Part shown: positions 34,591 to 43,001 of the stretch, in pieces
Layout of the letters: every line of letters starts with the position of its first letter
How positions within the stretch are numbered: the stretch's first letter is position 1
Assembly (NCBI GenBank): GCA_963746275.1
Contig: CAVVAX010000026.1
Coordinates: 94,339 to 158,338, forward strand
Direction: 5' to 3'
Length of the DNA: 64,000 bases
Source of the DNA: JAEULH01 sp963746275
Lineage (GTDB): Bacteria; Pseudomonadota; Alphaproteobacteria; Rhodospirillales; Defluviicoccaceae
Made by a program: the position numbers and the translations under genes
Notes under the pieces: generated by a model
Database searches by the model: none
The model's input: only the letters and a program-made list of their open reading frames with translations
Told to the model about the DNA's origin: nothing

Positions 34591-34974
34591 CGGCGCGCGA
34601 GGGTTCCGGTCCTGCACGCAAGCCGCGGAAGAGACTGCCGATCCAAGATATCGAATTCAGCGGGCCGCAGCCGACAAAGCTTCCTCAGTCGTTCCGGGCA
34701 CGGCCGGACTTGTTCCGGCCGCCCCGCTCTCCCATTTCGCCTGCTATCTCCGGCGATCGCAGGCCCCTCGGCGCAGCAGGACGCCTCTATGACGCGTGCT
34801 TTGGACGAACCCCGCTGTTTCTCGCGCATCAAGAAGAAGACGCGGAGGGCCGTAACGCATAACGGCCATGACCGCCGCTGGCTCCGGAAAGGAGCCCGAA
34901 GCCGCGACTAAAACCGCCTGCCCTTGGGGACCGCCCCGGACGTCGCGGTTCACGGGCGGATGCCGGGGGCGCCC
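34591..34974. other. intergenic, no gene recognised
   Basis: This stretch of 384 bases follows typA. A weak palindromic element (GGCACGGCCGGACTTGTTCCGGCCGCC) lies near 34697-34723 and resembles short dispersed repeats. A 40-codon basic open frame at 34789-34911 has no convincing ribosome binding site and I do not claim it. No terminator with a T-run is evident. Confidence 0.4.
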
Positions 34975-35220
34975 TTAAGCCTTGCGGGCCTGGACCATCA
35001 GCGCGATCACGGTGTTGTCGCCGAGTGCGCGGCAGGCCTCCAGCCGGTGCAGGCCCTCGACCAGGACCAAGCGGTCACTGTCCATGCGGACCAGGATCGG
35101 CGCCTGCTGCCCGTTCTCGAGAATGTCTTGGGCTAAGGCGTCCACACGGGCAGGGTCGAGGGTCTTGCGCCGCGCCATCGGCACGTAGACCTTCGCGATC
35201 TCGACCTTTACCTCGCGCAT
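34975..35220 (-). CDS. stand-alone ParB-like N-terminal domain protein
   Basis: The 81-residue reading from MREVKVEIAKVYVPMARRK contains only a ParB/sulfiredoxin-type domain: LDPARVDALAQDILENGQQ, PILVRMDSDRLVLVEGLHRL and EACRALGDNTVIALMV. It has no helix-turn-helix or dimerisation region, so it cannot be a full partition protein. Short proteins of this type are found in Alphaproteobacteria without assigned function. It lies 148 bases downstream of the next gene on the same strand. Confidence 0.8.
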   Translation of the reverse strand: MREVKVEIAKVYVPMARRKTLDPARVDALAQDILENGQQAPILVRMDSDRLVLVEGLHRLEACRALGDNTVIALMVQARKA

Positions 35221-35368
35221 ACTCCGCACGCCCCGACCGTGCGCCCGCAGGCTTCGATCATGAATGTGCCGAGGCCGCCCGGCTGTCAACGACCGTCGCT
35301 CAGTGGCCGCTCAGTGTTAGGACGGCGTGGGCTGTCTCTATGGCCTGAGCCTCCTGCGCAAAGCGCCC

Positions 35369-36067
35369 TCAACAACAGAGGGCTACGTCGTGACGACCGG
35401 GAAACGGCAATGCTTTGCCGCGGGTAGCCCAGAGCGCCATGTCGATGACACGGAGCGGCGTCTCCTGCCTGAACTGCGAGCACTCCTGCAGGTATTTGTG
35501 CGCCAGCGACCACGCGTAGGGGATGTACGCCTCGAAGACCTGAGGTCCCTGCTTGCGGCCTCTGACTTCGATCCCGACCGCCCTGAGCACCATGCGGTCG
35601 AAGAGGGGCGACACATCCGGATAGAGGAAGTGCAAAACGGTCGCACGCACGGCGATCCCGGATGTCATCCCGGGCATGACGAAACGCTTATCCGTCAAAA
35701 GCTTCACGATCTCTTCCGGTCGCCTTCCCACGGTGGCCGGCAGCGTCCTGGCCAGTCGGTGGAATGACGGGCCAGCCGCAACCGCCCAGTGCGGGATCTT
35801 ACCTCGCACTTGGTGCTGTGAGTACAGCTTCCAGTACAGCATGGCCCCGTAGGTTGCCGCGGCGTCGTCTCGGCCAGAGCTCCTAACGGCCCTAAACGCA
35901 GTCGCGAGCCTGTAATAGAGGGCTCGGTCGCTGGAAGGACGCGCCGGTTCAAACACCGCCAGCAGCGGGCTCTGGGCATCGAAGCCCCTGCACATGCCGT
36001 CGTAGCGTTCGTACAGGCTGCCCCAGTCGAAGTCCTTCAGCGGGTCCTTGAAGCTCCAACGCGCCAT
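35369..36067 (-). CDS. uncharacterised protein with glycosylase-like helical motif
   Basis: The 232-residue protein has no signal peptide or membrane helix. The central segment MPGMTSGIAVRATVLHFLYP followed by SPLFDRMVLRAVG resembles the helix-hairpin-helix region plus conserved aspartate loop of OGG-fold DNA glycosylase-like proteins. This is a faint likeness, not a family assignment. It begins MARWSFKDPLKDFDWGSLYE. With the ParB-like gene it forms a short minus-strand pair in a patch of lower G+C. What it does is unknown. Confidence 0.55.
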   Translation of the reverse strand: MARWSFKDPLKDFDWGSLYERYDGMCRGFDAQSPLLAVFEPARPSSDRALYYRLATAFRAVRSSGRDDAAATYGAMLYWKLYSQHQVRGKIPHWAVAAGPSFHRLARTLPATVGRRPEEIVKLLTDKRFVMPGMTSGIAVRATVLHFLYPDVSPLFDRMVLRAVGIEVRGRKQGPQVFEAYIPYAWSLAHKYLQECSQFRQETPLRVIDMALWATRGKALPFPGRHDVALCC

Positions 36068-36482
36068 GCGGCTCCTCCCATCACCTATTGCCGACGGTGC
36101 AGACTGAGCCTTTCTATGCCGTTAAGCAGTGACGGCGGACACGGCCGAAACGCTTCTGCAACGCCAGAATGCTCGGGTGGGGCGAAGGTCGGCTGAGGCA
36201 GAGGGAGTACCGGCGGGGGAAGGCAACAAGGCTCGGTCGCTGCGGCAGGCGCGCAGAGGAGATTGCGGCGCGCCGGGAGGCGTATTCGGCCGACCGGAGG
36301 CTGTTCACCGCACCCGCTTTGCGCTGGCAGCCACTCTCGGACCGACTGCGTCGCAACGACGGCCCGTTGCGCTGGCGGGAGAGACAGCGGGAGAGTTCGG
36401 TGGAGGGCGGCGGGGAAAATAGGAGGTGCCGGCGTGGAGAAGATTGGCGCGGCTGTGACGCCGCGCCCGGGACAGGTGGCCC
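36068..36482. other. intergenic, no gene recognised
   Basis: Over 415 bases I find no known protein on either strand. A plus-strand open frame (36169-36486) is arginine-rich and of low complexity, typical of chance frames in this composition. GGGAAAATAGGAGGTG near 36413-36428 looks like a ribosome binding site, but no credible gene follows it. Confidence 0.4.
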
Positions 36483-36923
36483 TTAGCTCGCCTTCTGCTT
36501 GATCTTCAGGTACTGCTCGGCCATGGCCTGCGCGTCGGCGTCAGCCATGTTTTTGCGGGCCTTGGGGAACAGCTTCTTTTCCTCGTCCATGGCGTGGTGC
36601 TCGACCGCCTCGGTCAGCTCCTCGATCGTGTTAAGCCACTCCTTCGACGTGCTGTTCATCGCCTCGAGCTTGCTCAGCAGCTCCTTGGCCTCCGAGTGCT
36701 CCTCGAGGCCGTCTTCGATCACGTCATCCATACCGGTCGTGGCTCGCGCCTTCGGGTAGAACACCTGCTCCTCGAACTCGGCGTGGATCTCCAGGTCCTT
36801 CTTGATCTCGGCGAACAGCTTGTCGCGGGTCGTGCCGGCGCCGTCTCCGGTTTCTTGCAGCTGCGCAAGCAGCCCCTTCACCTTACCGTGATCTTCCGTG
36901 AGCAGATCGAAAATCGTGGGCAT
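36483..36923 (-). CDS. hemerythrin-domain protein
   Basis: The 146-residue four-helix protein carries the histidine/glutamate pattern of a non-haem di-iron hemerythrin: LLTEDHGKVKGLL, EIHAEFEEQVFYPKA, LEEHSEAKELLSKL and VEHHAMDEEKKLFPKA. Such proteins bind oxygen or respond to nitrosative or oxidative stress. It is lysine-rich for this genome and complete in one frame. It is transcribed on its own, downstream of the putative SOS mini-operon on the same strand. Confidence 0.92.
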   Translation of the reverse strand: MPTIFDLLTEDHGKVKGLLAQLQETGDGAGTTRDKLFAEIKKDLEIHAEFEEQVFYPKARATTGMDDVIEDGLEEHSEAKELLSKLEAMNSTSKEWLNTIEELTEAVEHHAMDEEKKLFPKARKNMADADAQAMAEQYLKIKQKAS

Positions 36924-37037
36924 CGAGCGGGATCCTCTTGGGGTTGGCGTCGCACTATCAACGAGAGGAGCGAAATCCGGTTCCGCGGCCTCGGACGCTG
37001 CTACCGCCGCGCCCGGATGGCAGTACAGCGCGGCCGC

Positions 37038-37157
37038 CTACGGCTCGCGATCCCGCCGGGCCGCGTCGCGATGCGCAAGCGCGTCGGCAAGCAGCGGCAC
37101 GACCTCGACGAGCAGCCAGCCGCAGAGCAAGACGACATTGGCGAGTGCGAGGCTCAT
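37038..37157 (-). CDS. 39-residue single-span membrane protein, second gene of putative SOS operon
   Basis: The ATG at 37155-37157 (complement) overlaps the TGA of the preceding tiny gene (ATGA). The product has a hydrophobic N-terminal helix (LANVVLLCGWLLVEVVPLL) and a short charged tail (HRDAARRDREP) ending in TAG at 37038-37040. It lies downstream of a promoter overlapped by a LexA-type box. Known SOS-induced division inhibitors such as Caulobacter SidA (29 residues) are tiny inner-membrane proteins too; similarity in kind, not in sequence, is all that can be said. Confidence 0.5.
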   Translation of the reverse strand: MSLALANVVLLCGWLLVEVVPLLADALAHRDAARRDREP

Positions 37158-37237
37158 GATGTCGCCGCGGCGCCGCGGCGGCGGGTGGAGTTGCTGCAGG
37201 TGGAGTTGATGATGCGGGTGAAGTTGATAATGTGCAT
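37154..37237 (-). CDS. 27-residue open frame, first gene of putative SOS operon
   Basis: An ATG at 37235-37237 (complement) is preceded by ATTGGAG at eight bases, a good ribosome binding site, and lies 28 bases past the LexA-type box. The peptide is MHIINFTRIINSTCSNSTR plus a short arginine/alanine tail. It may be a leader that couples translation of the next gene, or a product in its own right. No family is recognised. Confidence 0.4.
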   Translation of the reverse strand: MHIINFTRIINSTCSNSTRRRGAAATS

Positions 37238-37264
37238 GGCTGGCTCCAATGAGGGTTCAGGCCG

Positions 37265-37279
37265 GAACATATTAAGAAC
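37265..37279 (-). promoter_or_regulatory. LexA-type SOS box (GTTC-N7-GTTC)
   Basis: On the minus strand the sequence GTTCTTAATATGTTC matches the alphaproteobacterial LexA operator GTTC-N7-GTTC exactly, with an AT-rich spacer. It lies immediately upstream of two tiny genes and covers their predicted -10 element, the expected position for repression. Confidence 0.7.
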
Positions 37280-37296
37280 ATACGTCCGGGGTTCAA
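37269..37296 (-). promoter_or_regulatory. promoter overlapping the SOS box
   Basis: TTGAAC (37296-37291) and TAATAT (37274-37269) are separated by 16 bases on the minus strand. The -10 falls within the seven-base spacer of the LexA box. The region is AT-rich against a very G+C-rich background. Confidence 0.55.
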
Positions 37297-37428
37297 GATA
37301 ATATTCCTATAATCATGACGTTCCGGCTCAATGCCGCGCCCGAACCCGCAACGGCCCCTCATCTGCAGAGCCGTCCGCCCGTACACCAAACCACACAACG
37401 CACGTGGCAGCACAAGGGTCCGGCCGCC

Positions 37429-37695
37429 ATGGAGGAGATCGTCGTCACCCTGGTGAGCGGGAACGCCAGCTGGTGGAAGCAGCGCAAGTACCGCCGCGAG
37501 ACCGCGCGAAGGTTAAGGCGGCTCAGGGGCGATGGCTGGAGGCTCGTCGGCTTCGCGCGCATGGAGCCATCCGGAGTCGACACCCGCAGGCACACGGCGT
37601 ACCACCTGCAAAGGCATGAGCCGCAGGCGAGGCCGGCAGAGGCGCAGCGGCGGATCCAGTTCGCCGCCGCGGAGGCTGGAATGCGGCCCCGGTAA
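37429..37695 (+). CDS. small basic protein, possibly DUF4177-like
   Basis: The 88-residue reading from MEEIVVTLVSGNASWWKQRK has the pattern of small proteins that place a short beta-strand, an alpha-helix (YRRETARRLRRLRGDG) and WRLVGFARME before a final strand (TAYHLQRHE), as in DUF4177-like proteins. The assignment is tentative. It lies just upstream of the dehydrogenase gene at 37714 and divergent from the SOS mini-operon. Confidence 0.45.
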   Translation: MEEIVVTLVSGNASWWKQRKYRRETARRLRRLRGDGWRLVGFARMEPSGVDTRRHTAYHLQRHEPQARPAEAQRRIQFAAAEAGMRPR

Positions 37696-37713
37696 CGGCG
37701 AAGGGAGGCGAGG

Positions 37714-38709
37714 ATGGCGAAGGTCGTTCGATTCCATGAGCTCGGCGGTCCGGAGGTGCTCCGCATCGAAGATCTCGATGTGGCCGACCCTGGGCCGGGC
37801 GAGGTCCGGCTGCGGGTCCATGCCATCGGCCTGAACCGGGCGGAGGCGCTGTTTCGCGCCGGCCACTATCTCGAGGCGGCAAAGCTCCCGGCTCGGCTCG
37901 GCTACGAGGCCGCCGGCAGCATCGAGGCGGTCGGACCGGACGTGACGGACCTCGCCGTCGGCGACGCCGTCGCTGTCGTCCCCTCGTTTTCGCTGAACGC
38001 CTACGGGATGTACGGCGACGTCGTTCTCGCTCCTGCCCACGCGATCGTGCGCACGCCCGAGGGTGTGTCGCCCATCGAGGCGGCGGCCGTCTGGATGCAG
38101 TACCTCACCGCCTACGGCGCGCTCGTCGACATCGCCAAGCTCGGCCCGGGCGACTTCGTCCTCATCCCGGCGGCGTCCAGCAGCGTCGGCCTGGCCGCCA
38201 TCCAGATTGCGCGGATGGTCGGCGCGACCGCCATCGCCACCACTCGCAGCGGCAAGAAGGGGGACGCCCTGCGCCAGGCCGGGGCCCAGCACGTGATCGC
38301 CACCGAGCGCGACGATCTCGCGGGCGAGGTGAAAAAGATCACGGCCGGCTCCGGCGTCAGGGTCATTTTCGATCCCGTGGCCGGCCCGTTCGTCGAGACG
38401 CTCGCCGAGGCCTGCGCCCCGGGCGGCATCCTCTTCATCTACGGCCTGCTCAGCATGCGGCCCACGCCTTTCCCGACGCTCACCGCGCTCGGCAAGGGGT
38501 TGGCCTTACGCGGCTACACCCTGTTCGAGATCGTGAGCGACCCGGAGCGTTTCGCCCGCGCCAAGAGCTTCGTCCTCGACGGCTTGGCCAAGGGAGCGCT
38601 GAAGCCGATCATCGCCAAGACCTTCCCGCTCGACCAGATCGTCGAGGCGCACCGCTACATGGAAGCCGGCGAGCAGTTCGGCAAGATTGTCGTCACCGTG
38701 GAGGCATGA
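37714..38709 (+). CDS. quinone-oxidoreductase-like MDR dehydrogenase
   Basis: This 331-residue medium-chain dehydrogenase/reductase has an N-terminal GroES-like domain (FHELGGPEVLRIEDLDV, then VGDAVAVVPSFSLNAYGMY) and a Rossmann domain (VLIPAASSSVGLAAIQIARM, near residues 149-168). The zinc-ligand cysteine and histidine positions of true alcohol dehydrogenases are missing, so it is probably a zinc-free NADPH quinone or enone reductase. The ribosome binding site GGGAGGCGAGG precedes the ATG. Only four bases separate its stop from the next gene, so they form an operon. Confidence 0.85.
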   Translation: MAKVVRFHELGGPEVLRIEDLDVADPGPGEVRLRVHAIGLNRAEALFRAGHYLEAAKLPARLGYEAAGSIEAVGPDVTDLAVGDAVAVVPSFSLNAYGMYGDVVLAPAHAIVRTPEGVSPIEAAAVWMQYLTAYGALVDIAKLGPGDFVLIPAASSSVGLAAIQIARMVGATAIATTRSGKKGDALRQAGAQHVIATERDDLAGEVKKITAGSGVRVIFDPVAGPFVETLAEACAPGGILFIYGLLSMRPTPFPTLTALGKGLALRGYTLFEIVSDPERFARAKSFVLDGLAKGALKPIIAKTFPLDQIVEAHRYMEAGEQFGKIVVTVEA

Positions 38710-38713
38710 AGCC

Positions 38714-39736
38714 ATGAGCAGCCAGGCCACCGTCAAGGCGTACGCCGCGACCGCCGCAGGCAGCGCCCTCGCGCCCTTCGAGTACACGCTGGGCGAGCTC
38801 GGCCACGACGAGGTCGACATCGACGTGCGCTACTGCGGCATCTGCCACAGCGACCTCAGCATGCTCGACAACGAGTGGCACATGACCGCCTACCCGTTCG
38901 TGCCCGGCCACGAGATCGTCGGCGCCGTCGCCGCGGTGGGCGAGCACGTGCCCCATCTGCGAACGGGCCAGACCGTGGGCCTGGGCTGGTTCTCCGGCTC
39001 CTGCATGCACTGCCATGAGTGCATGTCCGGCGACCACAACCTCTGTGCGACGGCGGAAGGGACCATGGTCGGCCGCCACGGCGGCTTCGCCAACCGCGTC
39101 CGGGCCAAGTCGATGTGGCTGACGCCGCTTCCCGAAGGCATCGACGCGGCCAAAGCGGGGCCGCTCTTTTGCGGCGGGATCACCGTGTTCAACCCCATCG
39201 TCCAGAACGGCGTCCGCGCCACCGACCGGGTCGGCGTCGTCGGCATCGGCGGCCTTGGCCACATGGCCCTGCAGTTCCTGAACGCCTGGGGCTGCGAGGT
39301 CACAGCCTTCTCCACCAGCCCGGCCAAGGAAGACGAGGCGCGCTCCTTCGGCGCCGACCATTTCGTCAGCACCCGCGACGCCGATGCGCTGGCGGCGCTC
39401 GCCGGCAGCTTCGACATGATCCTGGTCACGATTAACGTCGAGCTCGACTGGGAGGCCTACCTGGCCGCGCTACGCCCGCGTGGCCGGCTGCACGTGGTCG
39501 GCGCGGTGCCGCAGGTTTCGGCCGGCGGCTTCTCCCTGATTGGCGGGCAGAAGTCCATTGGCGGGTCGCCGCTTGGCAGCCCGGCGACGACCGCCGAGAT
39601 GGTCCGCTTCGCCGCCCGCCACAAGATCGCGCCGATGACCGAGCATTTCCGCCTGTCTGAGGTCAACGACGCGATGGACCGCCTCCGAGCCGGCCACGCC
39701 CGCTACCGCATCGTGCTGGAGAACGATCTGAACTAG
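38714..39736 (+). CDS. zinc-dependent alcohol dehydrogenase of the CAD/YahK type
   Basis: The 340-residue protein reduces aldehydes with NADPH in the cinnamyl-alcohol-dehydrogenase branch of the MDR family. The catalytic zinc motif CGICHSDLSMLDNEW and GHEIVG are present. The structural zinc loop CMHCHECMSGDHNLC carries four cysteines. The cofactor motif is VGVVGIGGLGHMALQF. Start 38714 gives the usual N-terminus SSQATVKAYAA. It follows the quinone-oxidoreductase-like gene by four bases. Confidence 0.9.
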   Translation: MSSQATVKAYAATAAGSALAPFEYTLGELGHDEVDIDVRYCGICHSDLSMLDNEWHMTAYPFVPGHEIVGAVAAVGEHVPHLRTGQTVGLGWFSGSCMHCHECMSGDHNLCATAEGTMVGRHGGFANRVRAKSMWLTPLPEGIDAAKAGPLFCGGITVFNPIVQNGVRATDRVGVVGIGGLGHMALQFLNAWGCEVTAFSTSPAKEDEARSFGADHFVSTRDADALAALAGSFDMILVTINVELDWEAYLAALRPRGRLHVVGAVPQVSAGGFSLIGGQKSIGGSPLGSPATTAEMVRFAARHKIAPMTEHFRLSEVNDAMDRLRAGHARYRIVLENDLN

Positions 39737-40211
39737 ATCGATCCGTGATGGTTGACGCCCAGGGCGGATCACCGCAACAAGTCTGGCGATGACGAGACGG
39801 TGGCCGAGCCGGCGCGTGCTCTGCTCAATCCCAGTCCGTCCCTGCCGGGCTTCGTCCCGGCCGTCCAGGATTTCATCGCGCGGCACGCCTCCGCCCTGCG
39901 GGTCAAGCGTAGGAGCGCGCCTTCATCCTCGGCCTTCCCCAGCGCAAACGGGCGGCGCAAAGATCGAGTCGGTCTTCAGTTTCTCGAGCAGCTCATTCCT
40001 TGACACGATGGCTCCTCCGCCTGGGCGGTGCGCCAGTGCGCCGGCCGGGCGGGGCCCTGGGGAAGCTGGGTCCGCTCGTCGCCGGTGGCGGCGTTTAAAG
40101 GGATTGATAAGATGGTTCACGCCGGGCGGCAAGTGACGCAAGTGAAGAGGGGTACCGTAGGGGGTTTCCCGCGGACGTTGGTTGGGCTGAAAGGATAAGC
40201 ACCCGCTAGGG
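39737..40211. other. intergenic between convergent genes
   Basis: These 475 bases contain no complete gene that I recognise. Near 39760-39800 is a degraded form of the dispersed repeat seen at 10160 (ACAAGTCTGGCGATGACGA). On the minus strand at about 40004-39945 a short stretch reads SRNELLEKLKTDSIFAPP, which looks protein-like but soon ends in a stop and has no good start. Confidence 0.4.
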
Positions 40212-42047
40212 TCAGCTGGCCTCAACGCTGCGGCGGCGCTCGTTCTCCCCGTCCGGGTCCTCAGCCCCAGCCGCCTCGGTGGCGTCGGCCGCGTCGGCGG
40301 CGAACAGCTCCTCGAGCTCCTTCATCGCTTCTTTGGCTAGATCCTGCATCCGTTTGACGTCGTTGTGCAGGCCGTGGTGGGCGTAGAGGCGGCGTTCGTC
40401 GTGCTCGCGGAACGTCTCGATGGCGCTCTCCACCTCGCGTTCCCGGTAGCCGAGGCCGGAGAGCACCGCGCCGGCCATGTCCAGGCTGGAGAGGAAGGTT
40501 TCCCGCCAGACGACACGGATGCCGGCGTCCATCAGCCGGTAGGCGTGGTTGCGGTTGCGCGCCCGGGCGTAGATCGGCAGGTTCGGGAAGTTTTCGCGCA
40601 CCGTCAGTGCCGTCCGTACCGAGGCCTCGGGATCGTCGATGGCAAGCACGAAGGCCGACGCCTGGTCGGCCTTGGCGGCGCGCAGCAGGTCGATGCGCGA
40701 CGCGTCGCCGTAGAACACCTCGTTGCCGAAGGCGCGGACGAAGTCGACCTGGTCGGGGCTGATCTCAAGGGCGGTGAACGGGATCTTCTTGGCGCGGAGG
40801 ATGCGGGCGACGATCTGGCCGAAGCGGCCGAAGCCGGCGATGATGACCTGCCGCTGCTCCTCCGGCGGCTCGTCGTAGGCAGCCGCTGCCGTTCGCTGCC
40901 GCCGACGCCTCTCGGCAAATCCGTCGATGCCGGCAAGCAGCGGCGTTGTCGCCATAGACAGCGTCACCACTGCCTTCAGCAGGTCCGCATCCGCACGGTC
41001 CAGCACCCCGGTGCCGGCGGCGACGGCGAAGATGATGAAGGCGAATTCACCGCCCTGCGAGACCGAGATCGCCAGCGCCCGCGCGGAGCCGGGTTGCAGC
41101 CCGTTCATCCGGCCGATGCCGTAAAGGATCGCGAGCTTGATGCCGACCAGCCCTGCCACCAGCGCCGCCACCCTCAGCGGCTCGGCGACGATCATGCCGA
41201 GATTGAGCGACATGCCCACCGACATGAAGAACAGGCCGAGGAGGAGGCCCTTGAACGGCTCGATGTCGGCCTCGAGAGCGTGACGATACTCGGAGTCGGC
41301 CAGCAGCACGCCGGCGAGGAAGGCGCCCAAAGCCATGGAGAGGCCGACGGACTGCATCACCAGTGCGACGGCGACGACGACCAGCAGCGCCATGGCGGTG
41401 AAGAGTTCGCGGGTGTTGGTCAGCGCGACCACCCGCAGCGCATAGCGAAGGACGTAGCGGCCGCCGATGCAGACCGCGGCGAGCACCGCGATCACCTTCG
41501 CCGCCTCCAGCAGATCCGGCTCGGCGCCGGCCGCCTCCGCGGCACCCGCGCCGAGGAGGGGCACGAGGGCGATGAGCGGGATTGCCGCTAAGTCCTGGAA
41601 CAGCAGGATGGAGAAGGCGGCGCGGCCGTGGCGCATCGTCAACTGGCCCTTCTCGGCCAGGTTCTGCAGGGCGAAGGCGGTCGATGACAGCGCCAGCGTC
41701 AGGCCGATGACGATGGCCGCGATCGGTTCCACTCCAAGCCCCACGGCCACCGCCGCGAGCACCGTTCCCGTTGCCCCCACCTGCGCCGCGCCCATGCCGA
41801 AGATAGCCTTGCGCATGGTCCACAGCCGGCTCGGCTGCAGCTCCAGGCCAATGATGAACAGCAGCAGGACCACGCCGAACTCGGCGAAGTGCAGGACATC
41901 GTTGACGTTGAAAACGATGGCGAGGCCGGCCGGGCCGATGATGGCGCCGGCCAGCAGATAGCCGAGGACGGCGCCGAGCCCAAGGCGGCGCGAGATCGGC
42001 ACGGCGAGAACCGCCGCGGTCAGGAAAATCGCTGCTTCAGCCAACAT
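40212..42047 (-). CDS. KefB/KefC-type cation:proton antiporter (CPA2) with RCK domain
   Basis: The 611-residue protein has about twelve membrane helices (residues 1-380: GYLLAGAIIGPAGLAIV, IIGLELQPSRLW, LALSSTAFALQNLAEKGQL, ILLFQDLAAIPLIAL). A cytoplasmic RCK/TrkA-N domain follows with VIIAGFGRFGQIVARILRA near residue 405. This layout fits glutathione-gated K+ efflux systems or general monovalent-cation/proton antiporters. The C-terminal tail is acidic and coiled-coil-like. No KefF/KefG ancillary gene is adjacent. The frame is intact. Confidence 0.9.
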   Translation of the reverse strand: MLAEAAIFLTAAVLAVPISRRLGLGAVLGYLLAGAIIGPAGLAIVFNVNDVLHFAEFGVVLLLFIIGLELQPSRLWTMRKAIFGMGAAQVGATGTVLAAVAVGLGVEPIAAIVIGLTLALSSTAFALQNLAEKGQLTMRHGRAAFSILLFQDLAAIPLIALVPLLGAGAAEAAGAEPDLLEAAKVIAVLAAVCIGGRYVLRYALRVVALTNTRELFTAMALLVVVAVALVMQSVGLSMALGAFLAGVLLADSEYRHALEADIEPFKGLLLGLFFMSVGMSLNLGMIVAEPLRVAALVAGLVGIKLAILYGIGRMNGLQPGSARALAISVSQGGEFAFIIFAVAAGTGVLDRADADLLKAVVTLSMATTPLLAGIDGFAERRRRQRTAAAAYDEPPEEQRQVIIAGFGRFGQIVARILRAKKIPFTALEISPDQVDFVRAFGNEVFYGDASRIDLLRAAKADQASAFVLAIDDPEASVRTALTVRENFPNLPIYARARNRNHAYRLMDAGIRVVWRETFLSSLDMAGAVLSGLGYREREVESAIETFREHDERRLYAHHGLHNDVKRMQDLAKEAMKELEELFAADAADATEAAGAEDPDGENERRRSVEAS

Positions 42048-42170
42048 GCGTGAACCCCGCGCCGCATCTGCGTGCTAACGTTGGCCGGCATCTTAAGCCC
42101 GGCGCGGGGCCGGGGCACAGCGCCAGCCTGCCGCCGCGCCGGCGCGGTTTTTTCGGGAGCAGAGAAACGA

Positions 42171-43001
42171 ATGTTGGATCAACAGCATGGAGCCTCGGGC
42201 GAGGGCGACGGCCGCGCCGTCTGGCGGTTCTTGGATTTCGCCCAGTTCGTCGACCTGCTCGAGCGCAAGTCGCTGTTCTTCGCCCGCATCGACACGCTGG
42301 AGGACCCCTTCGCCGGGCTGAGCGAGGACACGGTGTTCGCCGTTCGGACGCTTCCCGAGGAGCTCATGCGCCTCGCCGAGCAGGCGGAGGCGCCGCCGCC
42401 AAAGCAGGGGCGCTTGGAGCGCTGGTGGTCGCGCAAGGCTCAGGAGAGCCAGCAGGACAACCTGATCAACACCATCCGCAACTACCGGCCGGCGGCGATG
42501 GTGTGGGCCAACTGCTGGCACGCCACGGGTCCCGATGAGGTCGCGCTGTGGAAGATGTATCAGGCAGCCGGCAAACGCGTCGCCGTGCGCACGACCATCG
42601 GCAAGCTGCGCGCGGCGCTGAACGCGGGCGAAGATCTCGCCGTGTCGGTTGACTTCGTCCGCTACCTGGAGCCGGCGGAGCTGCGCGGGCTGAGCGAGCC
42701 AATCGACCGGGCACTGACGAAGGCCAAGGCGCTGGCCTATGAGCGGGAGGTGAGGGCAATCGTCACTCGCGCCGCCGGCACCGCGCATGGCTGTCTCGGC
42801 CGCGGCGTCTGCGTGCCCGTTAACGTCGCCGGGCTGATCGATGAGGTGGCCATCTCGCCGGCGGCCGACGACTGGCTGCGCGATCTCGCCGGCAGGGTGC
42901 TGCGCACCTACGGGCTCGCCACCGTCGGCATCGGCGGCACTGCCGGGGCGCCACTGGCCCTTCCCGATTATCGCCCGGAGCGGGCGCTGCCCTCGTCCTG
43001 A
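42171..43001 (+). CDS. DUF2971-family protein
   Basis: The 276-residue protein begins MLDQQHGASGEGDGRAVWRF after a GGGAGCAGAG ribosome binding site. It contains the DUF2971 landmarks: FARIDTLEDPFAG, VWANCWHATGPDEVALWKMY and AYEREVRAIV. The family is widespread, uncharacterised and often found in accessory regions. It is divergent from the antiporter, and its 3' end overlaps the convergent permease gene by 34 bases. Confidence 0.8.
   Translation: MLDQQHGASGEGDGRAVWRFLDFAQFVDLLERKSLFFARIDTLEDPFAGLSEDTVFAVRTLPEELMRLAEQAEAPPPKQGRLERWWSRKAQESQQDNLINTIRNYRPAAMVWANCWHATGPDEVALWKMYQAAGKRVAVRTTIGKLRAALNAGEDLAVSVDFVRYLEPAELRGLSEPIDRALTKAKALAYEREVRAIVTRAAGTAHGCLGRGVCVPVNVAGLIDEVAISPAADDWLRDLAGRVLRTYGLATVGIGGTAGAPLALPDYRPERALPSS

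Noticed and set aside
34789..34911. A 40-codon basic open frame after typA
   Set aside because: No ribosome binding site, no homologue recognised, and it lies in a stretch that otherwise looks non-coding.
39945..40004. A short protein-like reading (SRNELLEKLKTDSIFAPP) on the minus strand
   Set aside because: It is too short, lacks a start with a ribosome binding site and ends at once.
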